This document shows, in pieces, positions 57,255 to 64,000 of a DNA stretch of 64,000 nt. A program made the position numbers and the translations under genes. The stretch comes from Pseudomonadota bacterium (GTDB taxonomy: Bacteria; Pseudomonadota; Gammaproteobacteria; Steroidobacterales; Steroidobacteraceae): NCBI GenBank assembly GCA_963205255.1, contig CAUJIK010000054.1, positions 86,198 to 150,197 of the forward strand, read 5' to 3'. The notes below the pieces were generated by a model. It ran no database searches. It was not told where the DNA came from and saw only the letters and a program-made list of their open reading frames with translations. How positions within the stretch are numbered: position 1 is the stretch's first letter; each line of letters starts with the position of its first letter.

Positions 57255-59036
57255 GTGACATTCCGACGCCCCCGCCTTGCCCTGCTGATGCTGCCGCTGC
57301 TGCTGGCCGCCGCGTTCACCTCCGCCGCCGAAGCCGCGTCGCCATCGATCGACGCTTTCTTCAAGGACTTCACCGACGCCTGGGTGCGCCGCAACCCCAA
57401 CCTTGCCATTTCCTCCGCCTATTTCACCGGCGCCGAGCAGGACCGCCTCAGCCGCAGGCTGACGCCGATGAGCCGCCAGTACGGCGCGGAGACCATCCGC
57501 ATCGCGCGCGCCGGACTGAAAAAGCTCGACACCTTCGACCACAATGCACTGACGCCGGCGCAGCGCACCTCCGCCGATGTGATGCGCTGGCAGCTGCAGT
57601 CCCTGATCGACAGCGAACCCTATCTGGATTACGACTTCCCGCTGCAGCCCATGAGCGGCGCGAACGTGAGCCTGCCGAACGCACTGGTGGTCACCCATCC
57701 GGTCAGGACTCCACGCGATGGCGAGAACTACATCGCGCGCCTGAAGCAGATGGACGAGCGCCTGCTCGAGGCCGTCGCCGCCAGCAGGCGCCAGGCGGGC
57801 GCCGGCATCGTGCCGCCGCGCTTCATCCTTGAAGCCACCATCAACCAGATGCAGCAGTTCATCGCACCCGAGCCGGCGAAGAACCCTCTGGCCAACGAGT
57901 TCGACCTGAAACTTGCCGATGTGAAGGAGCTCTCCCCCGAACGCCGTGCCACACTTGCCCGGCAGGCCACCGCAATCGTCGAGCGGGAGATCTATCCAGC
58001 CTGGCGCAAGGGGATTGCCGCGCTGCAGGCGCAACTGCCGAAGGCGACGGACACCGCCGGAATCAGCCGCTTCAAGGACGGCGCCGCGCTCTATGCCACG
58101 CAGCTGCGCCGCTACAACACCACCAACCTCACGCCGCAGGAGATCCACGACATCGGCCTGCGCGAAGTGGCCCGCATCGAGACGGAGATGGACGGCCTGT
58201 TCCGGCAGCTCGGCTACACCGAAGGCAGCATCTCCGAGCGGGTGCAGAAGCTCACCGCCGATCTGGCCTATCCCGACAATGACGCCGGCCGCAAGCAGGT
58301 GATGGCGGATATCGACACGCTCATCGCCACGGCCCTGCAACGCACCGCATCCTCTTTCGACACGCGCCCGAAGGCCGCCGTGATCGCCCGCCCCTATCCG
58401 CAGTTCCGCTGGGCGAGCGCCGCGGCCAGCTACACCGGGCCGCCGCTGGACGGTTCACGTCCGGGCATCTTCCAGATGCCGCTGCGCGCCGAATACATGT
58501 CGAAGTTCGGCCTCGCCACGCTGGTTTTCCACGAGACCGTTCCCGGTCATCATTTCCAGATCGCACTGATCAACGAGAACACCGACCTGCCGACATTCCG
58601 CCGCATCGGGGCGCTGGGCGGACTCTCGGCTTCCGCCGAGGGCTGGGCGCTGTATGCCGAGCGCTTCGCCGCCGAAGACGGCTGGTACGAAGGCGACATC
58701 GCGGGCCGGCTGGGGCAGCTCAATGGTTCGCTGTTCCGCGCCCGCCGGCTGGTGGTCGATACCGGGCTGCACGCCCTGGGCTGGACGCGGCAGCAGGCCA
58801 TCGACTTCGGCATCTCGGGCAGCGAAGTGGACCGCTACGTCGTCATTCCCGGGCAGGCCACCAGCTACATGATCGGTCAGCTCGAGATCATCAAGCTGCG
58901 CGACCGGGTTCGTGAAGCGCTGGGCGAGCGCTTCTCCATCCGCGAGTTCCACAACGTCGTGCTCAGCGCGGGCATCGTGCCGCTCTCCGTGCTGGAAACA
59001 GCCGTGAACGACTACATCAGCCGCCAGGGCCGATGA
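57255..59036 (+). CDS. DUF885 family secreted metallopeptidase-like protein
   Basis: From GTG 57255 (GAGG 6 bp upstream) the protein has 593 residues with a signal peptide (LALLMLPLLLAAAFTSAAEA). The family core is present: SADVMRWQLQSLIDSEPYLDYDFPL, the zinc-binding HETVPGHHFQ motif, GWALYAERFAAEDGWYEG and a late VIPGQATSYMIGQLEI. DUF885 proteins resemble gluzincin peptidases and are often predicted carboxypeptidases or dipeptidases in the periplasm. The long ORF start at 56988 lies inside the opposite-strand riboswitch and was rejected. Confidence 0.92.
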   Translation: MTFRRPRLALLMLPLLLAAAFTSAAEAASPSIDAFFKDFTDAWVRRNPNLAISSAYFTGAEQDRLSRRLTPMSRQYGAETIRIARAGLKKLDTFDHNALTPAQRTSADVMRWQLQSLIDSEPYLDYDFPLQPMSGANVSLPNALVVTHPVRTPRDGENYIARLKQMDERLLEAVAASRRQAGAGIVPPRFILEATINQMQQFIAPEPAKNPLANEFDLKLADVKELSPERRATLARQATAIVEREIYPAWRKGIAALQAQLPKATDTAGISRFKDGAALYATQLRRYNTTNLTPQEIHDIGLREVARIETEMDGLFRQLGYTEGSISERVQKLTADLAYPDNDAGRKQVMADIDTLIATALQRTASSFDTRPKAAVIARPYPQFRWASAAASYTGPPLDGSRPGIFQMPLRAEYMSKFGLATLVFHETVPGHHFQIALINENTDLPTFRRIGALGGLSASAEGWALYAERFAAEDGWYEGDIAGRLGQLNGSLFRARRLVVDTGLHALGWTRQQAIDFGISGSEVDRYVVIPGQATSYMIGQLEIIKLRDRVREALGERFSIREFHNVVLSAGIVPLSVLETAVNDYISRQGR

Positions 59037-59268
59037 GACACAGCACGAGCAGGGGGACGAGGTTGAAGAGCAGGATGCTGATCTTGTAGATCGCCATGCC
59101 GCCGTAGTGAATGGCATCGAAGGTGCTGTCCGGGAGCTGGAACCAGCGCCCGTGCAGCCGGCGAAGGAAACCACGGGCAAAGACGAAGACCAGGAACCAC
59201 ATCAGCAGGATCGCGTAGTTGAGGATCAGCGACCCGAGCAGAAACCGGAAGAAATGATCCGGGCTCAT
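59017..59268 (-). CDS. DUF6868-like small membrane protein
   Basis: From ATG 59268 (excellent AAGGAGGT upstream) the protein has 83 residues. It has two hydrophobic helices (LLGSLILNYAILLMWFLVFVFARGF and YKISILLFNLVPLLVLCLIG) around the conserved HGRWFQLPDSTFDAIHYGGMAIYK loop, which fits DUF6868. The TTG at 59286 in the ORF track is less likely. It overlaps the 3' end of the convergent DUF885 gene by 20 bp. Directly upstream is a broken GFA-family gene. Confidence 0.82.
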   Translation of the reverse strand: MSPDHFFRFLLGSLILNYAILLMWFLVFVFARGFLRRLHGRWFQLPDSTFDAIHYGGMAIYKISILLFNLVPLLVLCLIGPGG

Positions 59269-59280
59269 GACGACCTCCTT

Positions 59281-59597
59281 CGACAAAGATCTGCTCCTGG
59301 AACTGGAATTCCGGACCGTCCTGGAACAGCCCCGCGGAGAGGATGTGGTCGCTGGCCGGGATCAGCCGATAGTAGAGGTGTGTTCCGCACACGCTGCAAA
59401 AAAGCTCTTTCCGCCCAGTCCGAGGACAGGAAGGTCCTGACCTTGTCGGCCCCTTCCACCTTCACGTCCGCGCCGCAATGGACCGACATCATCGGCCCGC
59501 CGCCCCAGCGCCGGCACATGCCGCAGTGGCAGGCGGTCATGGCGCTGTTGTCCGGAGTCGAAATGCCGACTGCGCCACAGAGACATTTGCCTTGCAT
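59281..59597 (-). pseudogene. Frameshifted and 3'-truncated GFA (glutathione-dependent formaldehyde-activating) family gene
   Basis: From ATG 59597 (GGAGG upstream) the frame reads MQGKCLCGAVGIS and ACHCGMCRRWGGGPMM, giving the CxC and CxxC zinc motifs of the family. It then leaves frame at a run of six A on the plus strand (59398-59403). Removing one base restores AERAFCSVCGTHLYYRLIPASDHILSAGLF, which carries the second zinc CxxC. The reconstructed protein ends near EQIFVE, without the usual C-terminal tail, and runs straight into the DUF6868 ribosome site. Both a frameshift and lost 3' end point to a decayed gene. Confidence 0.82.
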
Positions 59598-59641
59598 GGT
59601 TTTCCTCCCCGTCTCATGCATACAATATGCCTTACATAAAG

Positions 59642-59693
59642 ATGGGAATGGAGCTTCCCGATAACCGCCCGCAAGGGCTGATAGCTCCTGCTG
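59642..59693 (+). promoter_or_regulatory. Fluoride riboswitch (crcB motif)
   Basis: The segment GGGAATGGAGCTTCCCGATAACCGCCC followed by GCAAGGGCTGATAGCTCCTG has the crcB-motif order: first stem with GATGG-like junction, AACCGCCC, GGGCTGAT and a closing GCTCCT that pairs with GGAGC. It lies about 90 nt before crcB, on the same strand. A TACAAT at 59621-59626 could be its -10 box. Fluoride binding should allow crcB expression. Confidence 0.88.
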
Positions 59694-59748
59694 CGAGGGC
59701 GCGCTGCGCCTGCTTGCGGTAGGACGCACCCCAAGCAGGCTCCAGCAA

Positions 59749-59776
59749 ACCCTCTGGTCCGGTCTTGGCAGAGGGT
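59749..59776 (+). promoter_or_regulatory. Ribosome-site-sequestering hairpin of crcB
   Basis: ACCCTCT (59749-59755) is perfectly complementary to AGAGGGT (59770-59776), which contains the crcB ribosome-binding GAGGG 7 bp before the ATG. This hairpin is a likely OFF state of the fluoride riboswitch expression platform, acting on translation. Confidence 0.6.
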
Positions 59777-59782
59777 GTATTC

Positions 59783-60163
59783 ATGAATGGTTTCCTGGTC
59801 GTTTTCCTCGGTGGCGGTCTCGGCGCGGCTGCCCGCCATGGCGTGAATCTTCTTTCCGTCCAGTTCGTCGGCAGCCGTTATCCGCTCGGAACATTCGCCA
59901 TCAATGTGGTGGGGTCGTTGCTCATCGGCGTGCTGGCGGAGTGGTTCGCGCTTCGCTCGCAGTTGCCGCCGAACATGCGCCTGTTCCTGATCACCGGCGT
60001 CCTGGGCGGATTCACAACCTTCTCGGCGTTCTCGCTGGAAATCGGTCTCCTCTATGAGCGCGGCGACCTGGCCGGTGCGCTCATCTACGCGCTGGGATCC
60101 CTCATTTGCGGCGTTGCCGCACTGTTCATCGGAATGTATCTGGTTCGTCAGTTCGCCGTGTGA
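59783..60163 (+). CDS. crcB: CrcB/Fluc fluoride channel
   Basis: The 126-residue, four-helix protein has Fluc-family motifs: FLGGGLGAAARHGVN, YPLGTFAINVVGSLLIGVLAEW and TGVLGGFTTFSAFSLE, with the pore Asn and Phe-box residues. It exports fluoride as a dual-topology dimer in the inner membrane. ATG 59783 is used rather than 59765 because the ribosome site fits it. Control by the fluoride riboswitch just upstream confirms the assignment. Confidence 0.95.
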   Translation: MNGFLVVFLGGGLGAAARHGVNLLSVQFVGSRYPLGTFAINVVGSLLIGVLAEWFALRSQLPPNMRLFLITGVLGGFTTFSAFSLEIGLLYERGDLAGALIYALGSLICGVAALFIGMYLVRQFAV

Positions 60164-60373
60164 GTCGGCGGCAGTCAGGCAGCAGGCCTTTCATCTGAGA
60201 CGATGCTGGCCTGCACGTCTCATTCCCGGGACCTTGCCAGATCAATGGCTGCCTGAACGGCCGCCCTTGCCTGCGGGCTGTTCTTCCAGCAGGTGGAAGC
60301 CCACGATGCCTGCGGCGCTTGTGACGATTTCAATCGCGCTTGCCCCGGCGAGCTGCAGGGCAACACTACCCCG

Positions 60374-60724
60374 CTAGGCGCTCCTGCCATCGACGTGCTG
60401 GCTCTTCAGAGCACGGGGATCAATGCCCGACAGACAATTGACATTGATAGCCACAACCGCAGCGCCGTCCGGCATGGTTCCGCGCGCGAAACTCTCCACG
60501 CCGCATGTCCTGCAGAAGAGATGCTGGATGGTTTTGCTGGCAAAGCGGTATTCGCACAGAGATTCGTCACCAGATTTGAGCTGAAATTTCTCCGCTGGCG
60601 CGAATGCCAGCACAAATCCCATGCGCTGGCAGCGTGAGCAGTTGCAGGTGATGGTGTTTTCGAGTTCCACATCCACTTCGTAGCGCACGGCGCCGCACTG
60701 ACATGACCCTTCATGGTGACTCAT
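60374..60724 (-). CDS. GFA family zinc protein
   Basis: The 116-residue protein is an intact member of the GFA/CENP-V fold: GSCQCGAVRYEV (CxC), TCNCSRCQRMGF (CxxC), FCRTCGVESFARG (CxxC) and VNCLSGID. The Cys set binds zinc. Despite the family name, glutathione-dependent formaldehyde binding is unproven for most members. It is unlike the broken copy at 59.3-59.6 kb in sequence, so the two are not a recent duplicate. The 210 bp between crcB and this gene hold nothing I recognise. Confidence 0.92.
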   Translation of the reverse strand: MSHHEGSCQCGAVRYEVDVELENTITCNCSRCQRMGFVLAFAPAEKFQLKSGDESLCEYRFASKTIQHLFCRTCGVESFARGTMPDGAAVVAINVNCLSGIDPRALKSQHVDGRSA

Positions 60725-60748
60725 TGGCTACTCTCCTCATTGCAGACA

Positions 60749-61096
60749 CTATCGCGCTGACCACATCGCAAGCTCATTTCCGCTTGGATCAGCGAAGTGA
60801 AAGCGCCGTCCGCCGGGAAACGCATAGGGTTGTTTGAGAACCTGGCCGCCCGCAGCCAGAACAGCGTTCACGCTCGCCTCGAGGTCATCCGAATAGAGTA
60901 TGACCAGAGGGCCTGTAGTTCGAATCTCGCTCGACTGGTGGAGCCCACCAACCTCCCGGCCCTCACCCTGAATCCCGGCATAGATCGGGCCATAGTCCGT
61001 GAACGTCCAGCCAAAGGCTTCGGCATAGAAGCGCTTGGCCGCAGCTAGATCACGGACGGTCAGCTCGATGTAGTCGATCGAATGATGAGAGTGCAC
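60749..61096 (-). CDS. VOC (glyoxalase/dioxygenase fold) family protein
   Basis: The 115-residue protein has the VOC beta-alpha-beta-beta-beta units: IDYIELTVRDLAAAKRFYAEAFGWTFTDYGP in the first half and VILYSDDLEASVNAVLAAGGQVLKQPYAFPGGRRFHFADPSGNELAMW in the second, with metal-ligand His/Glu positions kept. Substrate unknown. It is 24 bp upstream of the intact GFA gene on the same strand. It is the last ordinary gene before the cassette-like region. Confidence 0.93.
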   Translation of the reverse strand: MHSHHSIDYIELTVRDLAAAKRFYAEAFGWTFTDYGPIYAGIQGEGREVGGLHQSSEIRTTGPLVILYSDDLEASVNAVLAAGGQVLKQPYAFPGGRRFHFADPSGNELAMWSAR

Positions 61097-61111
61097 GGTC
61101 GAGTCTCCTGG

Positions 61112-61271
61112 CTACTCCTGAGGGTTGTCACGACGGAAAAGCTCCCATTCGTCTACAACCGTGCCGTCAGGCAGATGGCACATGCCCTTCTCTCCGGATT
61201 CATCAGCCGCCCAGAACGAGAAGCGCGAAGCTGCCGCAGCAGAGCGCACTCTGTCTCGAAAGAATATTCAT
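61112..61271 (-). pseudogene. Fragment resembling a DUF333 protein, frameshifted
   Basis: On the minus strand a short ORF from ATG 61271 (MNILSRQSALCCGSFALLVLGG) stops at tandem TGA codons, while the next frame continues DESGEKGMCHLPDGTVVDEWELFRRDNPQE to a TAG at 61114-61112. Together these resemble a DUF333 domain (GG-SF...C-PDG--V-EW-LF), broken by a frameshift and with its N-terminal part reduced. No ORF of normal length exists here. Confidence 0.5.
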
Positions 61272-61324
61272 GGAACCTCTCTGTGCTGACAGATCGACGG
61301 CTGAAACGAACCCATGCGCTGGGC

Positions 61325-61777
61325 TCACAGCATACGCTCCATCACTATATCGCAGCGTGTATAGACCGGATGCTGTCCGGTGGAAATCGCTTCGAATCCG
61401 GACCTCTTGTACAAGGCAACGGCGCGTTCAAGCTTCGTATTCGAGAGCAGATATATGTATTTCGCGCCGATGGATTGCGCAAAGGCAAGCGCATGGTCCA
61501 GAAGGGCGCGCCCGTAGCCGCTTCCCCGAAGATCCGGGTCAACCGCCATACGGGCCAACTGGTAACGCTCTGCACTTTCCTTGAACAGGGCGCATACACC
61601 CAGGACCCGATCTTCATGGGTCAAACTGAAGATGTACCCGCCTCCGTCAATTATCGCGGATGGATTGGCCGCGAGCACACGGTCGGGCTCTTCGAGCGAG
61701 AAATGCTCTGTAATCCACATCTCGTTGAGGCGCACGAAGTCCTGAAGGTGAGCGCGATTGTTGGTTTCGATTCTCAT
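61325..61777 (-). CDS. GNAT family N-acetyltransferase
   Basis: From ATG 61777 the protein has 150 residues with the GNAT acetyl-CoA motif A (ARMAVDPDLRGSGYGRALLDHALAFA, the R-G-x-G-x-G/A type) and motif B (AVALYKRSGFEAI). The region RVLGVCALFKESAERYQL precedes it. The substrate is unknown. The ORF-track start at 61873 adds 32 residues of unclear origin. It lies at the left end of the integron-like region and may be an old cassette gene, although no attC is visible directly after it. Confidence 0.88.
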   Translation of the reverse strand: MRIETNNRAHLQDFVRLNEMWITEHFSLEEPDRVLAANPSAIIDGGGYIFSLTHEDRVLGVCALFKESAERYQLARMAVDPDLRGSGYGRALLDHALAFAQSIGAKYIYLLSNTKLERAVALYKRSGFEAISTGQHPVYTRCDIVMERML

Positions 61778-61930
61778 GATGGACTTACACCAGATCCGGG
61801 AAGCAGGCTGTGCGTAACCCAATTCACGCCAATCCTTGCGTTGACGATAGATCGCGGAAACCTCCTGAATCAATGCTCCGCCGGAAGTCAGCGATCTCTG
61901 GCTTCGAATAGTATTTCTGCATCATTGAGT

Positions 61931-62017
61931 TCACGCAGAGGGCCCCAGGCGAGAACTGTAGTCGTCAATCGACGCCTGAAGATCTCGAATAGCGATGGCA
62001 ATATGAAAGCGCTTCAT
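61931..62017 (-). pseudogene. N-terminal remnant of a VOC family gene
   Basis: After a good AGGAG site the minus strand encodes MKRFHIAIAIRDLQASIDDYSSRLGPSA and stops. The first 25 residues are the standard start of a VOC protein of about 110-120 residues, so the rest is lost. The surrounding 61778-62163 region holds no other convincing gene; it separates the GNAT gene from the first attC. Confidence 0.6.
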
Positions 62018-62163
62018 GATTCTCCTGGGGCAAGTTTAGGTGGACTGCGGCACCGGCGCACTGGACACCCAGGGCCCTCCATATCAACGAAGTGGCACTA
62101 CATCTTGAAGATGCACGCCAGCGCTGCCTTGATGATACGGGTATCACCCGCTTGATCTTCACC

Positions 62164-62283
62164 GACTAACGGCTGAGTTCAGCGGCGGCACGTCGCCCTT
62201 CTTGCACGTGGGCGCTCTCGGCGCTCGACCACTCGCAGCCGAGAATTTTTTGCATCCCCGACCGCTACAACGAATTGTTAGGC
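62164..62283 (-). repeat. attC site 1 (120 bp)
   Basis: The outer ends are core-like GACTAAC (62164-62170) and GTTAGGC (62277-62283); on the minus strand the element runs GCCTAACAATTCGTTGTAGCGG ... CCGCTGAACTCAGCCGTTAG, the R''-L''...L'-R' order of attC sites. The stop TAA of the pyrimidine-dimer glycosylase gene lies in the GCCTAAC core. Confidence 0.8.
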
Positions 62284-62718
62284 ACCACTCGACGCCCGCT
62301 CCCATGACGCCACGGGCCCAGGTTGCGAGCGAAACAGCGGATGGCACGCCGGAGCGAGCACGTCATTCCACTTGGCAATCACAGTTGGGCTGCGAGCCGA
62401 CAGCTTCCTTTGCAGATGGAGCCACTCACACGCAAGTTGGCCAGAACTCACAGAGATTGCTTGAACAGTCCGAACTGGGCCGATCTTGGAGTGATCGAAA
62501 GCATAGCCTCGATGAGTTGCCTCAGCATGGACAGCGGCCAGATACGAGTTTATGGCCAAGCGAGGTTGGGGGTGCGCCTTGAAACGCTCCAACTGCGGAT
62601 GACGGGTGTAACCACGGGTTTCACCGCGGAGTACCGCTTTGGCCAATAGAGCCTCACGCCAAAGCGCAACAAGGCCTTGCGGGTCCAGATACTTCGGGTG
62701 CAACGACCAGAGACGCAT
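62278..62718 (-). CDS. Pyrimidine dimer DNA glycosylase/endonuclease V-like cassette gene
   Basis: The 146-residue protein starts MRLWSLHPKYLDPQGLVALWREALLAKAVLRG and continues GYTRHPQLERFKAHPQPRLAINSYLAAVHAEATHRGYAFDHSKIG, the Pyr_excise family pattern related to T4 endonuclease V, which cuts at UV pyrimidine dimers. Many bacterial members are uncharacterised. The ATG is about 10 bp from the attC2 edge and the stop is inside attC1, so the gene fills one integron cassette exactly. The region is less GC-rich than the chromosome to its left. Confidence 0.85.
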   Translation of the reverse strand: MRLWSLHPKYLDPQGLVALWREALLAKAVLRGETRGYTRHPQLERFKAHPQPRLAINSYLAAVHAEATHRGYAFDHSKIGPVRTVQAISVSSGQLACEWLHLQRKLSARSPTVIAKWNDVLAPACHPLFRSQPGPVASWERASSGA

Positions 62719-62726
62719 GCAGTGGC

Positions 62727-62861
62727 TCCTAACGGCTCACATCAGCGCCCACGGGCTGACCTATCTGCACGCGGTCGCGCGGCGCCGAGCTGGGCACTGG
62801 ACTCAATCGCCCGCGGCCAAGCACTTTATGCGTCTTCGCGCGCTGCATGTCTTTGTTAGCC
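62727..62861 (-). repeat. attC site 2 (135 bp)
   Basis: Core-like ends are TCCTAAC (62727-62733) and GTTAGCC (62855-62861). On the minus strand it runs GGCTAACAAAGACATGCAGCGCG ... GCGCTGATGTGAGCCGTTAGGA. The P-loop kinase stop TAA lies within the GGCTAAC core. Confidence 0.75.
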
Positions 62862-63425
62862 GACATGATCCAGTCTCTCGTAGATGATGTCAGCGGTTTC
62901 GTGCGGCTCGTATTGGTCGTGGTAACGCATGAGCTCCTCCGACAGGTCGGGTTCTGAGCGCTCACTCGATTGGCTTGGGTCATCCGGGCGTTCATCCATG
63001 AACCGCGATAGCAGTGCTGTTTGCCGCGAGAGGGTTTCGATCGTCGCCTCCACCCCATCTGGGAACACACACGCGTGCTCATCCGACCATAGTCCGTGGC
63101 GCATCCGCTTGATATAGATGTGAGCATCAAGAGGTGACCCCGCATTTGCTAGCACCTCGCGCATGCAAACGCCACTTAGGATCATCTCCGGCATGGACTT
63201 CAGCGCCGCGACCAACGCTGGGTAGTCAATGAACGGCACGAAGCCACCCTGGTTCTTGAAAAGGTAATCGTCGAGGTCCAGTACTGGATAGCCGAGCACT
63301 TCCGACAGCTGGCGCGCGAGATGAGACTTGCCCGCGCCGTCCGCACCGTCAATTCCGATGCGACGCCAGCCTGCCGCCTGGACGATCCGCCTAAGGCTCT
63401 CAAAGTCTGCGCAAACGTCAGGCAT
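62856..63425 (-). CDS. P-loop nucleoside-kinase-like cassette protein
   Basis: The 189-residue protein has a Walker A motif in IGIDGADGAGKSHLARQLSEVLG and an acidic strand VLDLDDYLF typical of uridine kinase/(d)NMP-kinase-like P-loop proteins, then IDYPALVAALKSM and a late MRHGLWSDEHACVF. It probably phosphorylates a small molecule using ATP; the substrate is not recognisable. Its ATG is 4 bp from the attC3 edge and its TAA is within attC2, making a compact cassette. Confidence 0.82.
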   Translation of the reverse strand: MPDVCADFESLRRIVQAAGWRRIGIDGADGAGKSHLARQLSEVLGYPVLDLDDYLFKNQGGFVPFIDYPALVAALKSMPEMILSGVCMREVLANAGSPLDAHIYIKRMRHGLWSDEHACVFPDGVEATIETLSRQTALLSRFMDERPDDPSQSSERSEPDLSEELMRYHDQYEPHETADIIYERLDHVG

Positions 63426-63428
63426 GTC

Positions 63429-63559
63429 GGCTAACTACCAAGTTCAGCGACCGCAAGCGTATCAGCACGCAGGCGTGCGGCGCCAAGCCGCGCGCGAGGC
63501 TCGGCCGCCCGCGGCCGAGCAGTTTATGTGTCCCGGCTCGCTGCAACGCCGAGTTAAGC
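63429..63559 (-). repeat. attC site 3 (131 bp)
   Basis: Core-like ends are GGCTAAC (63429-63435) and GTTAAGC (63553-63559). On the minus strand it reads GCTTAACTCGGCGTTGCAGCG ... GGTCGCTGAACTTGGTAGTTAGCC; GCTTAAC fits RYYYAAC fully. The centre is a GC-rich imperfect palindrome (GGCCGCGGGCGGCC). Confidence 0.8.
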
Positions 63560-63589
63560 GGCAAGGCAATTACAAATGAGGGCGCGGGG

Positions 63590-63799
63590 CTAGCTACCAT
63601 GAATGATCGCAGTTGGCACAATCTCGGAGTTCTTGAGAACTGCGTACCGTCCGTTAGATTTTACGACTAGCGAGATTGGGTAGGAAGTAAGACCACCATC
63701 TATAGATACCCGTACCTCAAGGGATTGATCACCGAATGACCTAAGCTCCTCGATCAGTTGAGCGACCGACTTACCTCGGCTCGTCCAGTCAGTCGTCAT
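63590..63799 (-). CDS. Small hypothetical cassette protein
   Basis: The 69-residue product (VAQLIEELRSFGDQSLEVRVSIDGGLTSYPISLVVKSNGRYAVLKNSE) has an alpha-beta pattern and no signal peptide. AGGAG lies 8 bp before the ATG at 63799. It occupies the cassette between attC4 and attC3, with its stop 30 bp before attC3. No family assigned; short orphan proteins like this are typical cassette cargo. Confidence 0.7.
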   Translation of the reverse strand: MTTDWTSRGKSVAQLIEELRSFGDQSLEVRVSIDGGLTSYPISLVVKSNGRYAVLKNSEIVPTAIIHGS

Positions 63800-63903
63800 G
63801 GCACCGGCTCCTGCTCAGAAGGCACTTCTTTCGAGCATTGTATGCGGGAAACCCCCTAGAGAATTCATCAATCCGTCGGCGAGAGTGTGCAGGACGTAGT
63901 GCC

Positions 63904-64000
63904 GCCTAATTACCAAGCTCAGCGGCGGCAAGCCAGCGTGTGTTGCGCGCGGACGGCGCAAAATCACCCTGGCGCTGGCTCCGCGCCAGCATTTTATCGT
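63904..64000 (-). repeat. attC site 4, cut by the window edge
   Basis: GCCTAAT (63904-63910) followed by TACCAAGCTCAGCGGCGGCAAGCC matches the L'-R' end of attC3 (minus strand: CCGCCGCTGAGCTTGGTAATTAGGC). The other half lies beyond position 64000. The core reads ATTAGGC where GTTAGGC is usual. Confidence 0.7.

Noticed and set aside
59281-59597. Programmed frameshift in the GFA-family gene
   Set aside because: A slippery A/T run exists, but the gene also lacks its 3' end, so decay is simpler than recoding.
61082-62155. 357-aa plus-strand ORF
   Set aside because: It runs across the GNAT gene on the minus strand and shows no domain pattern.
61965-62162. 65-aa minus-strand ORF starting beside attC1
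   Set aside because: No ribosome site or domain pattern; it overlaps the VOC remnant in another frame.
62040-62169. Plus-strand open stretch ending ...LIFTD with its stop at the attC1 edge
   Set aside because: It looks mildly protein-like (LHINEVALHLEDARQRC) and could be the tail of a cassette gene in the opposite direction, but it has no start, no ribosome site and no family match, so I did not call it.

Overview
The window is one stretch of a GC-rich, densely packed bacterial chromosome. Long antisense ORFs, many 1-4 bp gene overlaps, and the gene content (fadE, gspA/gspB, gcvTHP with a tandem glycine riboswitch, class I ribonucleotide reductase, outer-membrane barrels, a Fur box) point to a Gram-negative gammaproteobacterium. 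A Xanthomonadales/Nevskiales/Steroidobacterales-like lineage is my inference, not proven. I saw no rRNA, tRNA, CRISPR array, prophage or intact insertion sequence.

Layout. 0-5.5 kb: end of a DUF3313-like protein, an outer-membrane-like protein, a MetE-like methyltransferase, SelO, YkoF-like and DUF6607 proteins. 5.5-9.4 kb: nrdAB on the minus strand behind a well-formed cobalamin riboswitch. 9.5-12.6 kb: AbgT-type transporter and a PepSY membrane protein. 12.7-14.6 kb: a LigB-like dioxygenase and GST, divergent from a LigA-like subunit. 14.6-19.9 kb: MarC, a Fur-box-preceded unknown protein, CsbD, a barrel protein, fadE and a DUF4399 lipoprotein. 19.9-22.3 kb: gspA-gspB. 23.3-29.1 kb: an unusual three-gene signalling operon (receiver-like/TonB-like protein, receiver-like/Ser-Thr kinase, CheA-like ATPase) followed by a glycosyltransferase. 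29.1-32.3 kb: a fully overlapping four-gene operon (methyltransferase, 58-aa peptide, COG0523 GTPase, WD40 protein). 32.5-36.3 kb: an autotransporter split by one in-frame amber codon.

36.5-52.4 kb is mostly housekeeping: rimO, a serine hydrolase, arylamine N-acetyltransferase, GDT1-like transporter, ilvD, glmS, glmU, VIT1-like, DUF3465, dodecin, Dps, an aldo/keto reductase, MltA, GST, rhodanese, DUF488 and a UDG-family protein. 52.4-57.2 kb is the glycine cleavage operon gcvT-gcvH-gcvP behind a tandem glycine riboswitch with a good sigma-70 promoter. 57.3-61.1 kb has a DUF885 protein, a DUF6868 protein, a broken GFA-family gene, crcB behind a fluoride riboswitch, an intact GFA-family gene and a VOC protein.

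From about 61.1 kb to the right edge the sequence changes character: it is visibly less GC-rich, has gene fragments, and carries four attC-like recombination sites (the last cut by the window edge) with small minus-strand genes between them. Two of these genes have their stop codons inside the attC core. This is an integron cassette array whose integrase is expected beyond the right edge.

Three different metabolite riboswitches (cobalamin, glycine, fluoride) occur in 64 kb. The cobalamin one controlling nrdAB predicts that the genome also carries a B12-dependent class II reductase.
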